From assembly GCA_002785985.1 (NCBI GenBank), contig NHNU01000001.1, positions 1,674,001-1,738,000 on the forward strand: a stretch of DNA of 64,000 nt, read 5' to 3'. Under the pieces are notes generated by a model. That model worked only from the letters and a program-made list of their open reading frames with translations, was not told the origin of the DNA and did not search any database. Shown piece after piece: positions 1-11,637 of the stretch (its first letter is position 1; the number at the start of each line of letters is the position of its first letter). Made by a program: the position numbers and the translations under genes. This stretch comes from Microcyclosporella mali (taxonomy: Eukaryota > Ascomycota > Dothideomycetes > Mycosphaerellales > Mycosphaerellaceae).

Positions 1-457
1 TGAGCAGATCCAGCTCAAGCATCCGGAGGTCGCTGTTGTGACCATTCCGCCGCGCGTAAGGTGTGAATCCGCGTCGCCGTTACTGCTGCAGCATGAAGAG
101 CCTGTAGACAATCGCTTCTCGGTAACGTCCCAGTCGAGTTATGTATATGACACCTTCCTGTATTGAAATAATGAATGGGAGGAAGTAATGGATTTATATA
201 ATGATAAGCAAAGATGGAAACATATATTTCTCTGCCAATACCCCGTCGGCTCCCCATGTTCGTATACGCCGTTTCCTTTTCTGGACGAGCCCCACTCCAA
301 GCGAAGCGCGGCCTTAGGCAGCTAGCTTGAGAATCATATTTAAGGTACCAGAAGCATACGGGGCTGAATATGCGTCAGGCAACTGAAGCGTAAAAGTCGA
401 TAGTAAATCGTACCAGATCGCAGTCAGTAAGCCTAGAGTTCTTCTGCAGTAATCGAG
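1..457. other. left edge, no gene recognised
   Basis: This stretch lies 3' of the kinase pseudogene. The longest open frame here (15-257, minus) has no recognisable motif and reads like chance sequence. It may hold the 3' UTR of the kinase locus. Confidence 0.5.
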
Positions 458-1917
458 TTAGTCACCGTCCCGAACGATTTGTCCAGACTCAACCAAATCC
501 GCTACCAGCCACTCCGAGAAGAAGATGTCGTTACAGTCGCTCGGGTCTTCTGCTTTCCATCGCAGCATTTTTCGCATGAAATTCAAGAAATCAGTTGTGT
601 CTCCAGAGGCAAGTCTTTGATCCATTTTCACGAGGCTCTTGTCAGGTATAGCGACGTTCCCAATCCAATTGCCTGGTATCTTATATGTTAGCGCCAGTAC
701 CAGCTCAGCTTCGGCAGTCATTTTACCACTCTGATCCCAATACTTCTCGCATCTACTGGATCTCCGCAGGAAGTCTTGACACGGCGGACCTAAAAACGAG
801 ACCATTTGAGCAAGGTGATGCGCTTCTGAGTATCGTCCGGTATCGTCCGTAGCAGGAAAGAGTCGCACTGGCTGAGACAGATCCCTTATCTAGTCATTCT
901 TGCATTAAAGAACTTCGACACATATGAGCCTTGTGCCATGAACTTACAACCATAGCAAAAGCCCAAATGTCGATTGGATAACTCTAAGGCATGCCCAAGA
1001 TGACCTCCGGCGCCCTGTACACATCTGGCATCACCAGACCTGTATGCTCAACACCACCAAATCTGGCTTCGCTGAAGTCGCCCAGGGATGGCCAACCCTT
1101 CGCGAGCGGCATTGGTCGCGAAACGTAGATTGTGCGATCGTGAAGCTCTTTACGATGACTTGGGTCTCGAAGTTCTTCTCTTTCGAATTCGGCTAGGATG
1201 GAGCTGTCGTGAATGCCTAGAAGGATGTTTTTCGGCTGGAGATCTTGACGTATTTCAGCATTGTATTTACCCAAGACCGTCCCTCTCCCGCTCACCTGTG
1301 TGAATGATGTGAGCCTCTGTGTGTAAAAATTGGAGTGCTGTCAATACTGGACGCATTGTCTGCCTGACGATGGGGGCTTCAAGTACGCCATCGGCTAATA
1401 GGCTGAGTTCACCTAGACTGTTACCCAAGGGTTCGTAGACCAGGCAGATGTGCTTGCCATCAGGTCCTTCGATTTCGAACGAAACCAGTAGCTTCCGGAC
1501 ATGCTCTCGGCCAGGATGCTCAGATGTAATACTACTGATATGCCGGGATATTGAGAGCTCCCGGTGTTCTTTCGAACTGTTGATGTATACTTTCAGCGCG
1601 ACGTAGGTCTCTTGCATTTGCACATCCCGACATAGCCAGACCGTGGAAGCAGATCCATATCCAAGTTTGCCTATGATCCGGTAACGGCCTTGGAATATCT
1701 GACCAATGTGCACGGGATAGTAGTCTTTTGCCCGGTAGCCGCGGACGTTTTCTTCCTCGATGAGATCAGAACCCTCAATCAATCCAGACTTTGGCTTCAC
1801 AGACATAGATGACCGCTGGAAGACGGGATACGGCCGCCAGGCAGGAGATGCGCAAGATGCCTTTCGAGGAAGAAGGGACAATAAATTGACAGGAGAAAGA
1901 CAGATACGGAGCCTCAT
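458..1917 (-). pseudogene. SRPK-like serine/threonine protein kinase, broken by an in-frame stop
   Basis: Three exons are readable: 1296-1917, 948-1243 and 458-889, totalling 1350 nt (450 codons). The product would be a fungal SR-protein-kinase-like enzyme. Visible kinase features are the glycine loop (GKLGYGSASTVW), the ATP-binding lysine in VALKVY, a catalytic loop HTDLQPKNILL (HTD in place of HRD, common in fungal SRPK relatives), a DFSEAR in place of DFG, and APEVILG. Directly after APEVILGMP a TAG at 984-986 stands where family members carry tryptophan (W-S-Y-P-x-D-I-W). The frame then continues cleanly through SYPIDIWAFAMV, the third intron-exon junction and a normal C-terminal lobe. 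No plausible intron removes the stop. I read it as a recently decayed gene; a truncated kinase-dead protein or a base error is possible. Introns are 1244-1295 and 890-947. Confidence 0.72.
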
Positions 1918-2392
1918 GACAACCCCACAATTGCGCCATTCCCGGGCGACTGATCGAAATGTCGAGGAAACCTCAGATTCCTACTGAAGCGCCGACCAGC
2001 CTTTGCGCGTCGTGTTCCTTGCCAATGAGCAAGGCGGATGGCTGCGGTGAGATCGCCCCTATCGGCGGAGCGTCCCGTCACTCCGATGTCCAGAGGTGGA
2101 CCGTGCGGATATGAAGGTCGGTGCGCGGCAAAACAGGAAACAGGATTGTATTTCACAATATCGACACGACAATTTACGACGGAGCCCAAGGGCAGATCTT
2201 GCACATGGATTCGAGAACGACGATTGCGAGTTCATGGTCAGCAAGTGATGCCAGAACAGCGAGAAAACAACATCGTCGCCATCCGATGCATGTTCATCTA
2301 AATATGGACACTCATCATGCTCTCCTTCCAGTCCTGGTTGAAGCCTGTACTCTCTTGAAAGATGTCGAACCCATCCCACAGAGCTTTGCCTC
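1918..2392. other. intergenic, promoter side of the kinase locus
   Basis: No coding potential could be supported. Several overlapping open frames on both strands (for example 2059-2379 minus) lack motifs and initiate in non-conserved sequence. The region should contain the 3' UTR of the small membrane protein and the kinase promoter. Confidence 0.45.
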
Positions 2393-2911
2393 TCATGTCA
2401 ACGAATCTCCGCTCCCATCCGTCAGCCCAATATCCTCAGGCGAAGCAGGCTCGGAGCCAGGCAAACTCATCACCTCATCATCCTCCGTATCAAGTGAAGG
2501 GCTATTGTCCCGAAAATAGTACCACCAGTGGATGTACCCAGCGACAGGTAACGCCAGAAGTCCGCTCAGCACAATCACACCGAAGCGTCCTTTACCGGTC
2601 GGCTTCATGAGCCACGAACAGAGCCATTTCATAACGGGAGTCACCAAAGATTTTCTTTCCTGGTCAAGATCCGGATTCATGACGATCAACAGCATCATCA
2701 ATGCGATCAAGATGAAGAACAGGAGCAGGACTGTCAACACTTGGATCTCGGCGAGGAGAAGTGTGATGTTCCTGGTCGTCTGGAGGACCTCGAATCCCTC
2801 TGCTACCTGCACTCTGTGAGATTGTCGCACTTAACGAGCAGTTGCTAGACTCACCAGTGGTGTGACTTGGTCGAAAGCAGCGTTGATCTGCTTGCTATAT
2901 GGGATGCCCAT
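2393..2911 (-). CDS. small two-helix membrane protein of unknown function
   Basis: The model has two exons: 2855-2911 (19 codons, starting MGIPYSKQINAAFDQVTPL) and 2393-2806, with a 48-nt intron at 2807-2854 (GTGAGT to TGCAG). It encodes 156 residues. After a short soluble N-terminus there is a hydrophobic segment at about residues 40-62 that ends in MNPDL, a linker with VTPVMKWL, a second hydrophobic segment at about 94-117 ending HWWYYF, and an acidic serine-rich tail. The small first exon is too short to be called as an open frame alone. I chose it because the splice restores a continuous amphipathic N-terminus (VTPL joined to VAEGFEVL). The layout resembles small conserved ascomycete membrane proteins that I cannot name. 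No enzymatic motif is visible, so the function is unknown. Confidence 0.68.
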
Positions 2912-5510
2912 CTTGGCTCACGGCCGTCAGTCGACCCACTTGTACAGCGGCAATTTTGGCTGGCTCATGCGATATTGCAAACAGGTATGTCACAACGATT
3001 TCGCAACCATCGCATTGTAGATCGTGGTCAGGCGGGACTGCAAAATGACGTGGAGTATGCGTGGCGTTGCTCGCTTGCTGGGATCTCGCTCCTTTGTGAC
3101 TTGAGGCGCTTCCAATAGCAGCTACTCCATCACGACTTCGACGATAGCTCAGAAGGTTGGAGCTGATATCGAACCGGCCGATTGATCTTATCGTCTGGTG
3201 TCTCAGCTGTATGCAACACCTGGCTTGGCTTTCTGAAATCTGTCCTTCAAGCAGGACCTTCTCCCCGTCAGATTGATCTGAGCTCAAGACTTATCGAGCA
3301 TTGGAAATCCGCCTGCCAGCCGGAATCGCTACGCCGCATCCCAAGTAGAGCAGCTCTGCCCGGACTTGATGTGAAAGATCTGTCTCTTCTGCCTGCAGCT
3401 TAGATACTTGTCGAGAAGCCCCCGGGCTAGGTGCAAGTCGATCACCTCCGTGCTTCTAGAGGCCGACCGCGAGCTGGAAGGGAGAGATATTGGTCCACGC
3501 CTGAAGTCGTAAAGTACCTTTCCGCGACGAACAATCCAGGTCAGTATACCCTCCCTTTCTGGGACTAACAATCCAGATCAATATTCCTTTACCCTCACTA
3601 CACTCAAGACGAACCGACCGTACAACTAGAGCGACCCTAGACGCAGGGGAGAAGCACTTGCAAATAATGATATATACGTTGGATATCCGCACCAGCGAGA
3701 GCATCTCCTCTGGGCTGATGTGCCTCAATGACTTGGGCATGCCTCCCGACATGTGCATGGTTCCAGAGCCTGCAAAACAGCGTGGTGCATTCTCCAATTA
3801 TGATCGCCATAGTCCAGTCGTGGTGGTCAACGAAAGTCCGTGAAACAGGGAGGGAAGTAAGAGAAGTGCCAATTATGTGAAAGCTCTCATTTGGTGAGAA
3901 GAATGACACATCAGGCTCACTCACGTTCTATTGTGGAAATTGCACCAGCAAAGCTTGAAGTGTTGGAGATGTGGAGGCGGATCGCGATCATAAGCAAAAT
4001 CATGAACACGAAGCTTCTATCGCGTTTTGCGCCAATCTGCCTAGGCGTGCAGTGGTCTCGACATTCAAAGAACACATCGTATATTCGGACTCATATCAGA
4101 CACGACATTGCTATGCCGTGTATTCTGATGATGCCCCGACATCTCGAGCAATGTCCCGAATGTACCATTGCAGCACGTCTCGAACGCCACTTCGAAGCTC
4201 CAGGTGCAGCTGGATAGCTGGGTCTTGGGTACTTGGTATTGGACGCAGCTTCTTGTGTGGCTTCGTCGAGAGTATATGATTTGCGACCGTCGGACCGAAG
4301 CTACTCCCTCCTGTTGACACGCGTCGTATCAGTAGTGCCGGAGATTCGCAGCCATCGGCACAACCGGGAAGAACAATGATGGGTCAGGTTTTGCAACCTC
4401 TCGTCCGCCTCTTGGATACGGAACGCTGACTGCCAGTCTCCCCCGACTTCTGAGCGTTGCGTGTTCGGCAGTTGCGATAGTGTGATCTCTCTATTGCCGT
4501 GGGCCACTGCCGTGTCCAGCGTTCTCGAGCATCAGGAAATCCACGATGGCTGCGGTGAACTTAGCAGCAGCACGAGCATGCCGTGCGAGCCTTGTGAAAA
4601 CACTCCTGTCTCGGACTCGTCGATTATCGTGATAGCGACTTCCGAGTGTGACAGCTGACGCCAAACAAGAAGGTGTCACGGCTCTCAAACGTTCCGACAG
4701 GACGTATGTAGCCACCACGCAGGACAGCGCTCCTATTCAACACGCATCTTGCAGGATCAACGCCCTTATATACCGGATGAGTGCTGGTCTTTCTGCATAT
4801 ACTCGGCTGGTGTATAAGGCCATGCAATATCGAACGAACCCTATTGCTTCGTATCCTTTGGCCACTGGAACCCTACCCACCTCATCCACGATGAGGACCT
4901 GTCAGATGTACGTAACGTTTGTGCGCGATTGGACTTTCACCGGTCCACGCCTACAACCAATGTACTCTGGCTCCCTTCATGTAACGCGCCGCCTTCCGAA
5001 GTCGCTTATTACTCCAACCACGTCTACAGCTGACATGACATATGCGGTGTCACGTACACACCTCTCTCAGCAGGCACCTTCCTCATCCGACCTAGAAAAA
5101 GCTTTTGTTCCACTCGCCGAGCTCGGAGGGCGACCACATCAACTCGCATTCTCCAATCACACAGCCATCGCCCACCTCAACCCGACGGAAACGCAGAGAT
5201 ACAGAAGAGCTGCGTCGATCTCCCACAGAACAACCGCCCGACGACCAATCTCAAATCAACGTGGCAAGATAGGGCTGACGTCTACTTTCTCAAGACTGCT
5301 TACAAAAAGGAAGGAGCTGGTCGCTTTGAAACCTTGTGACCTACCTCATCCCGTTAGACTCTTCCTAAACGAAACTCAGCCGCGAGGATCGCCGACCTCT
5401 TACCAGACATCGTCTGCTGGAGTTGGTACATATGTCTACCTAGACGAGGACGCACGATACTGCGATTTCTTTGTCGTAAATGCGCCCACTACAGGATCAA
5501 CAACTGAAGC
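2912..5510. other. 2.6 kb gene-poor stretch
   Basis: No gene can be supported. A long open frame on plus (about 4648-5586) begins at a GTG, is rich in Ser/Thr/Arg, has no hydrophobic or motif structure, and runs into the amidase start, so I regard it as chance. An imperfect 37-bp-period duplication lies at 3518-3588. The last few hundred bases should be the promoter of the amidase gene. Confidence 0.45.
3518..3588 (+). repeat. imperfect tandem duplication, period 37 bp
   Basis: Two 34-nt copies, 3518-3551 and 3555-3588, share the core acaatccag and match at about 27 of 34 positions by eye. Several of the differences are G-to-A or C-to-T changes. No host element is recognisable. Confidence 0.6.
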
Positions 5511-6595
5511 ATGTCAAAAAGCGGATTTCATATCCATCGACATCAGAAACACCTCAAGTGGACGAAGAACGAAGTACCACGTTTGACTGTGGATTCTGGT
5601 GATGTCGTTACGTTTGATTGTATCGATGGTGGAAACGGCCAGATCACTCCTACGTCTACCGCGGACGCGATTCTGAATTTTGATGTCACACTCGCGGATC
5701 CAGTCTTTGGTCCGGTCTTCGTACGCGGAGCGGAGCCTGGCGATGCGCTGGAGGTTGAGGTTCTCGAGCTGGAGACGGCAGATTGGGGCTGGACTGCCAT
5801 TGTACCAAACTTTGGTCTGCTCCAGGAGGAATTTCCAGACGCTCATCTGAAACATTGGAAGCTACCTGGGAAATCTGGCGACAATGGACTTACCAATGGC
5901 CACAAAGATTCTTCCAGACTGACGTCGTTCAACGATCGTATACGCATTCCGACCCGGCCTTTCATGGTAAGTTCGGTGTCACCATGATGTCTATCCAACT
6001 ATATCCTGACACTCGTTCATTGTAGGGGACAATGGGGATTGCACCCGGTGAGGATGGAGAGTTTTCAACCATCCCACCACTAGAGACCGGCGGAAACATT
6101 GACTGCCGCCACATCACCAGAGGTACTCGGCTGATTCTCCCAGTCCGGACTTCGGGAGCTCTGTTCAGCTGCGGAGACGGGCATGCAGCGCAAGGCGATG
6201 GTGAAGTTTGTGGATGTGCGATCGAAACGCCGATGAAGGTGACACTTCGATTCGCAGTGCGCAAGAACCAGCCGTGGGTAAGATCCCCGCACTTTCACAT
6301 GCCTCCACAGCTGGACAATGTACTACCGGATATGGGAAGTTACTCGACCATGGGCATCGACTCTGATCTCCTGGAAGCCACACGCAAGGCTGTTCGTGCC
6401 ATGATCGAGTATCTCGGAAGCAGGAAGGGCCTTTCCCCAGTCGACGCATACATGCTTTGCAGTGTTGCAGCCGATGTGAAGCTCGCGGAGGTCGTCGATA
6501 TGCCCAACTTTGCTGTAACAGCGACTATCCCGCTGAATATATTCGTCGAAGATGGTGAGGAATATAGATCTTCGGCTGCTTACAAACTCTGCTGA
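5511..6595 (+). CDS. acetamidase/formamidase family protein
   Basis: Exons are 5511-5966 and 6026-6595 with a 59-nt intron (GTAAGT to TTGTAG), giving 341 residues. It belongs to the FmdA/AmdA family, which hydrolyses formamide or short aliphatic amides to the acid plus ammonia. It is distinct from the amidase-signature enzymes. Family landmarks are the start region with a histidine-rich stretch and VDSGDVVTFDC, ADPVFGPVFVRGAEPGD, WGWTAIVPNFGLL, the internal GEFSTIPPLETGGNIDCRH, the glycine/cysteine-rich SCGDGHAAQGDGEVCG, and the late TRKAVRAMIEYL and MLCSVAADVKLAEVVD. Length is somewhat below bacterial FmdA (about 400 residues). The start matches the usual N-terminus of the family. The stop overlaps by 16 bp the stop of the convergent transporter gene, which suggests the two may serve one nitrogen-source pathway; that link is inference. 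Confidence 0.9.
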
Positions 6596-8326
6596 CCGAG
6601 CATCTTATTCGGCAGGAGGGCAGTGGTAATCACACAGCCCAAAGTCAGGCCTCCCGCGAGGTACAACACATTGTTGATCGAAGCTCCGTCATCCGATGAA
6701 AAACCGCCTGCTGGGATCATCGACTGCGCAGTGATGGGCGCTAGGATGGAGAACAACCGACCCCAGAAAGCAGCTATACCACACGCTGTTCCGCGAATGG
6801 GAGCCGCGAATACCTCCGGCGTCCAGCCATATAGCACCGCGTTGAACATGGACTGAAAGAAATATTCCATCATGTTCAGGCCGATATTCGAGGCTTCCGT
6901 ATTGACGGAACTGAAGATGAAAATCGAGGCGCCCATCAGGCCAGAGGAGATCATCATGGCCAGCTTGCGACCGAAGAGTGGGACACGATACATCATAGCT
7001 CCGGCCACAACCCCGACGATTCCAGGCGTGTAAATGGCGAGATAATTTCGATAAGTTTGGCGGAGTGTCAAGTTGATACTGGCGTTTTTGACAGCAAGAA
7101 TTTCAGGCAGGTACGTCCCGGCGAGTGTGAATCCCCAGAAATCGAAGGCGTAAGTGAGCCAGACGAGGACGGTCAAGTAGATCATAGAGGGACCGTGGAA
7201 GAGGGATTTGTAGCGTTCTAGCTCGGCGTAAAGCTTATTTCGAAGAGAGATCTCGCCTGCGTCTTCCTTCCGCGGATCGTTGAGTGTTTCGAAGTCAGCA
7301 AGCGTGACGCCGCACTGCCTCTTGTTGACTTTAGCGACGTGCTCGAGCACTTGAATGGCCTTCTTATCGTCGCCGCGGTAGACCAAAAACTTTGGCGATT
7401 CCTGGAAATTGAAAACGACGAAGCGGGCGAAGAAGACGAGCAAGGTCAGGGCGCCAAGTGTGAACATCAGATATCTCCATCCCATGTTGTCCGCTTTAGT
7501 GCAGCATGGCGCTGGCGCGTTGTGGCACGAAGGCAAGGCATCCGGCTGGCTGAAGTCCGGCTGGCAGGAGAAATTCGGAATGTAAGCGTACGCCAGAATG
7601 CTCGTGACTACGACGCCCAGCGGCTGGAAGATGGACAGCAGAGCCAGCATGAACCTCCTATCCTGCGGTATGAACTCCAGACAGATGGTCGTATCGATGG
7701 GTATGTTCCCTCCAATTCCGAATCCTACAAACGCCGTCACGACCAGGAAGGCGTTGTATGTGTTGCAGCCGCCCAGGCCCATGCCGAAGGCCGCGGAGAA
7801 GAGGCAGGTCAGGTTGAAGGCCCATTTGCGGCCGATGATGTCGACGAGGACGCCCCAGACGAAGGCACCGGCCGTGAGGCCCGAGGAGAAAGCTATGGAG
7901 ATGTTGCCGGATTGATCGCCGGCGAAACCGAGTTCCTGGCCCAAAGGACCGAGGACGAGACCAAAGGCCTGCGCCCAGAGGAGATCGAGGAAGTAGCCGA
8001 AGCCGCAGAGGAACCAGATGTACCTGAGAGTGAGAAGCGATTGTTAGTAGACGAAAGATCATAGCCACGGTAGAGCTGTGGACGCACCATTGATACCTGC
8101 CCATACCATTCGTATCGATCTCGCGATTGATCAACAGACACTTCTTCTCGTAAGGCGTGCCATCGTCCAGGAAGTCCACGCCCTGCGGCGACTCCGGAGA
8201 CTTATCGCCTTCGAACTCGTTGCCCATATCGGTGGAAGGTCGCAGTAGGGGTTGATTGGCTTCACCAGTATCGAGTCGTCGCAGCCTCACAGGAGGAAGA
8301 GGTCGAGAGGTGGAAGCAGTAGGCAT
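6580..8326 (-). CDS. major facilitator superfamily transporter
   Basis: Exons are 8088-8326 and 6580-8023; the 64-nt intron has a textbook TACTAAC branch site. The protein has 560 residues. A soluble N-terminus of about 75 residues precedes twelve predicted helices. Typical MFS loop motifs are visible: GVLVDIIGRKWAF between helices 2 and 3, PIDTTICLEFIPQDRR after helix 4, and a long acidic central loop. The overall pattern (GFGYFLDLLWAQAFG, ICLEFIP) resembles the SV2/organic-anion and sugar-porter-like group, but substrate cannot be read from sequence. A plasma-membrane location is expected. Another in-frame ATG lies upstream at 8416; I prefer 8326 because the extra 30 residues are not transporter-like. 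The gene converges on and overlaps the acetamidase gene, so uptake of an amide or related compound is a reasonable guess only. Confidence 0.88.
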
Positions 8327-9209
8327 GGGGAAGAGAGGGGAACGAGATTTCTCCCCGAGCACAGAGATTTGTCCACTCGAAACCAAGGAATCCGTGCGGA
8401 TCGCTACGAACCACAACAGGCCTCGCTTAATGCGTGCAGATGGACGGTATCACAGTATGGCTGTCATTGATAAGGTTGTGTTGCGTTCCTCAAGACTGAT
8501 GAGACCGCACCTCTTTGCTCCAGCCCCACAGACCTGTTTCTTATCTCATTATTCACAAAGTCTCGGTTGGCACTTGATCCAGTCCCTTGTGATCTTCTGA
8601 GCCATCCGAATGATGGTGTTGAGCGCACGTTGCACAAAATCTTCGTCATTTCGTGTCACGTTCCTGGTTCCCCGCGATCGACAAACTATGACACGCACAT
8701 TACGCGCTAATCTCGAGATCTCGCTTTCGGCACGTGCAATCATAGATCGCTGTGTGCTGTATATTCTCTCCAGAACCACTCCTCCTCGACAACACATCCA
8801 CTTCTTCAGGATTGGACAGATTTTTGCCTCTTTGCCAGGCCAGTATACAGAGACTGCCTCATAGTCTCCAATGGTCCTGTGAGGTCAGCTCTTCAGCAAT
8901 CAACCCGAAGGATCGGCACCAGCAAAACCTTATCTGACCGAGTAAGATCTGGAAATCTCCCACGTCGTTGCATGCGGACATCGAGTAGGCAGGAAACTGT
9001 TCAGGTCGCTGACGTCCAGTGTGGTAGACACTTGACAGGTCAAGCCGATATCTGTTATGATGGCCGAATCTCTGTTGGCATGGACGAATATGTCGCCTGA
9101 GGCCGACTTGCATTTACCAACGTGGCTATGCACACTTTCAACTTCCATTTCATAGCCCTCACGTTCCACTTCTGTTCAGTTTTAAGATAAATCCCACTCC
9201 TTCGGCGCT
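8327..9209. other. intergenic between two divergent genes
   Basis: The MFS gene is transcribed leftward and the HET gene rightward, so both promoters must lie here. No additional coding frame with motifs was seen. The short frames on both strands look random. Confidence 0.5.
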
Positions 9210-10985
9210 ATGGCCGGAATTCATGGATATCGTTACGATCCTCTTGAGAAGGCAGAAAGTCAGATACGACTTTTGAAGATCGAGTCCCGTGCTGCTGGCG
9301 CATTGAATCATCTTCGTGCCACACGCTATGCACGAATGGCCATTGAGCAAGAGTGGTCTACACGTGATTTGGTGTTCACTCTGTCGACCTGGGAGCAAAC
9401 CCGAGCCCCTCCTTACGTTGCCGTCTCGTATACCTGGGGAGAACCAGTCCTACCAAGCAACGCGACTATCCTCCTCGATGGCTTCAGATGCCGAATCCGA
9501 GAAAGTGCTCGATACGCTTTGTCTCAAGTCAGTGCCTGGACGAAACAACTCTTGATCGACTATGTCTGGATAGACGCTATCTGTATCGACCAAGAAAACC
9601 TCGTGGAAAAAGGCTATCAAGTACAGAAGCTCCGCAGCATATTCTTCGAAGCCAAACAAGTCTTTGCTTGTGTGGGGCCTGAGGCTGATGATAGTGCTCA
9701 GCTATTTAGCGTCGCCCGCGATGCGAATGAAGCTAGTACCCTCGATGTAGTAGAAGAAGTATCCGATCTTGGGGTCGCGCGTTTTCAAAAATTGCAGTTT
9801 GCTGCGCGCCAATTCAGCAGGAGACCTTACTGGGGTCGTCTGTGGATTGTACAGGAGCTCTTCTCCGCCCGGCTCAAAGAATCATCCGCCCTGGTACTCT
9901 GCGGCGTTGACCAGTGTACGCTTGACGACATATTGCATCTGTCAACCATATCGATTTTGAGCCAAGAGTTCGGGCAGCTGGTGCATAGTGTGCTCCAGCT
10001 TTGCTCTAGCCTCGTGCTTCTTCGAGCAGGTTTTGACTCGGTGACTTCGGCCATCGTGGCTTTCCAAGACTCGAAATGTTTTGATCAGAGGGACCACGTC
10101 TATGGTTTGCTTTCGCTTGTGAAATGGCCACAGGAGCTTCCGCCTTTACAAGCCGACTACACCATCTCCGGCTGTAGTCTGGCTGTCAAGCTATTGCCAT
10201 ATTTAATCTTGGAGGCCAAAAATGCACCGTGCCGTAACCTGGACAACAACGGTCTCGGCAACGGTGATATTCAGGCAATCTTGAGGCTGCTGGGTATGGT
10301 CTCCTCGGTTGAATTGCTTTTTCAAATGAAGATACAGGACTTACAAATCCCGACGGCCAGTATACATGTTCCTGGAGTCGCTGGGCCGTGCTTACTCAGT
10401 GTTGGCAGTACCGGTAAGCTTATCCAGACGAACGAAAGCACTGTCAACGAGCTTGAAAGTCATTTTTCATCGGCCGTGTTCACGACCTAAGAGCCGAATG
10501 TGCCGGCAGTCGCTCTTCCCTGCACAGAAGCTGTCGACGGACCTATTGGTATCGCCTGCCCTTGGGCTCGAGCTGGAGACCGAATTATCCAGGTCGACCA
10601 GTCAGTGGGGCAGGGCGAGCTGTGTTTTGTTGTGCGTCGTGTCCCTGGAAAGGAGACCTATTGCATGGTAGGCAGGGCATGGCTGAGTATTGCATCCTGC
10701 TTCCGAGCATGCGAGACAAATAGTGGATGCGAACAACACTCGTACAGCCCGGCGGCCATAGATTTCAATCTCAAAGATCTGCTCGCCCTGCTTGTTGAGA
10801 CTTCAGCGACAAGGGAAGTGCTGCACAGCCCCGAGTGGTTCTCGGTGCCTGTCACAACAACTGAGATGTCGTCTTTCGCCATGATCGACGATTCCCAGTC
10901 AGTATCCTGTATGTATTTACATCATGTTTCGAGATGGTCAGCTGGCGAGGTGCATTTCAAGGATCCCAAGGTATTTTGTGAGTGA
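9210..10985 (+). CDS. HET-domain (heterokaryon incompatibility) protein
   Basis: Exons are 9210-10413 and 10492-10985, giving 565 residues. The 78-nt intron (GTAAGC to CTAAG) contains an in-frame TAA at 10488-10490, so the full protein depends on splicing. The N-terminal HET domain shows its diagnostic blocks: YVAVSYTWGEP (about residues 70-80), YVWIDAICIDQENLVEKGYQV (about 120-140), VFACVGP, then RRPYWGRLWIVQELF. The later DQRDHVYGLLSL and the GDRIIQVDQSVG-type segment are common in the large HET family. Such proteins take part in non-self recognition and programmed death of fused hyphae, although most family members have no tested role. A second short intron near the C-terminus (around 10910-10945) cannot be excluded. 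It is unrelated in detail to the HET gene at 45-47 kb. Confidence 0.85.
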
Positions 10986-11637
10986 CAGCAAGTACAAGAC
11001 TTCCAGGTTCATGCTCCCGTCAATGCACCACGAGGAATGTTGTCACTTGGCTCAACATGAGCACCGGTTCGAGCTATAGTCTTTAGATTATGCTCTGATT
11101 AGCAATTGCTCTGCCTCGCAGCTTTCTACAAAAGCCCAAGGACTGTAAATCTTCGGAGCCCTGCAAAGCGGATTGATACAGCGCACGGAGATGTCGCCGC
11201 GAGCCGCCATGCGGTCGGGCGTTCGGGATATGGAGGCTGAAAGCCTACTTATCTCGCAGCTGACGCCTACTGACATGCACTCATTTACGTGATGCAATGG
11301 CTGATGGAGGCTGAGGATTGAGTTTCCAAACCTTCGTCCCAGGTAAGTCGAGCAGGCAGCTTTTGTATCGTTGGTTGCTTCTCCTTGCCACGAGATGGTC
11401 AGTCGTCATCTCGAGATATCCATGGGGCTGATCAACAGTGGTGAATTGTTGTTCATTATATGGCTGTTGTTGTAATGATCCAGGATGTAGCAACAGAAGA
11501 AGAGGTGAATGGCAACAGAGGGAACGACGCTTCACATGCGCCCCGGCGCCCCGCATAGCCAAAACTCAATACCATGGAGCTCTCTACAGCACCAAAGTAT
11601 AGCAACAAGCAACATTCTGCTCCCTCCCTCGTAGTAC
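10986..11637. other. intergenic, no gene seen
   Basis: This lies between the HET gene and the HAD hydrolase, both on the plus strand. The open frames on either strand carry no motifs. It should contain the hydrolase promoter. Confidence 0.5.

Noticed and set aside
4648..5586. Open frame of 312 codons on plus upstream of the amidase
   Set aside because: It starts at GTG, has Ser/Thr/Arg-rich random-looking composition, no domain, and overlaps the real amidase start in another frame.
7339..8064. Plus-strand open frame of 241 codons
   Set aside because: It is antisense to the MFS transporter, and its Glu/Arg-rich composition is the mirror of hydrophobic codons.
10488..10490. Apparent nonsense codon in the first HET gene
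   Set aside because: It lies inside a well-formed 78-nt intron whose removal restores a continuous frame, so the gene is not called a pseudogene.
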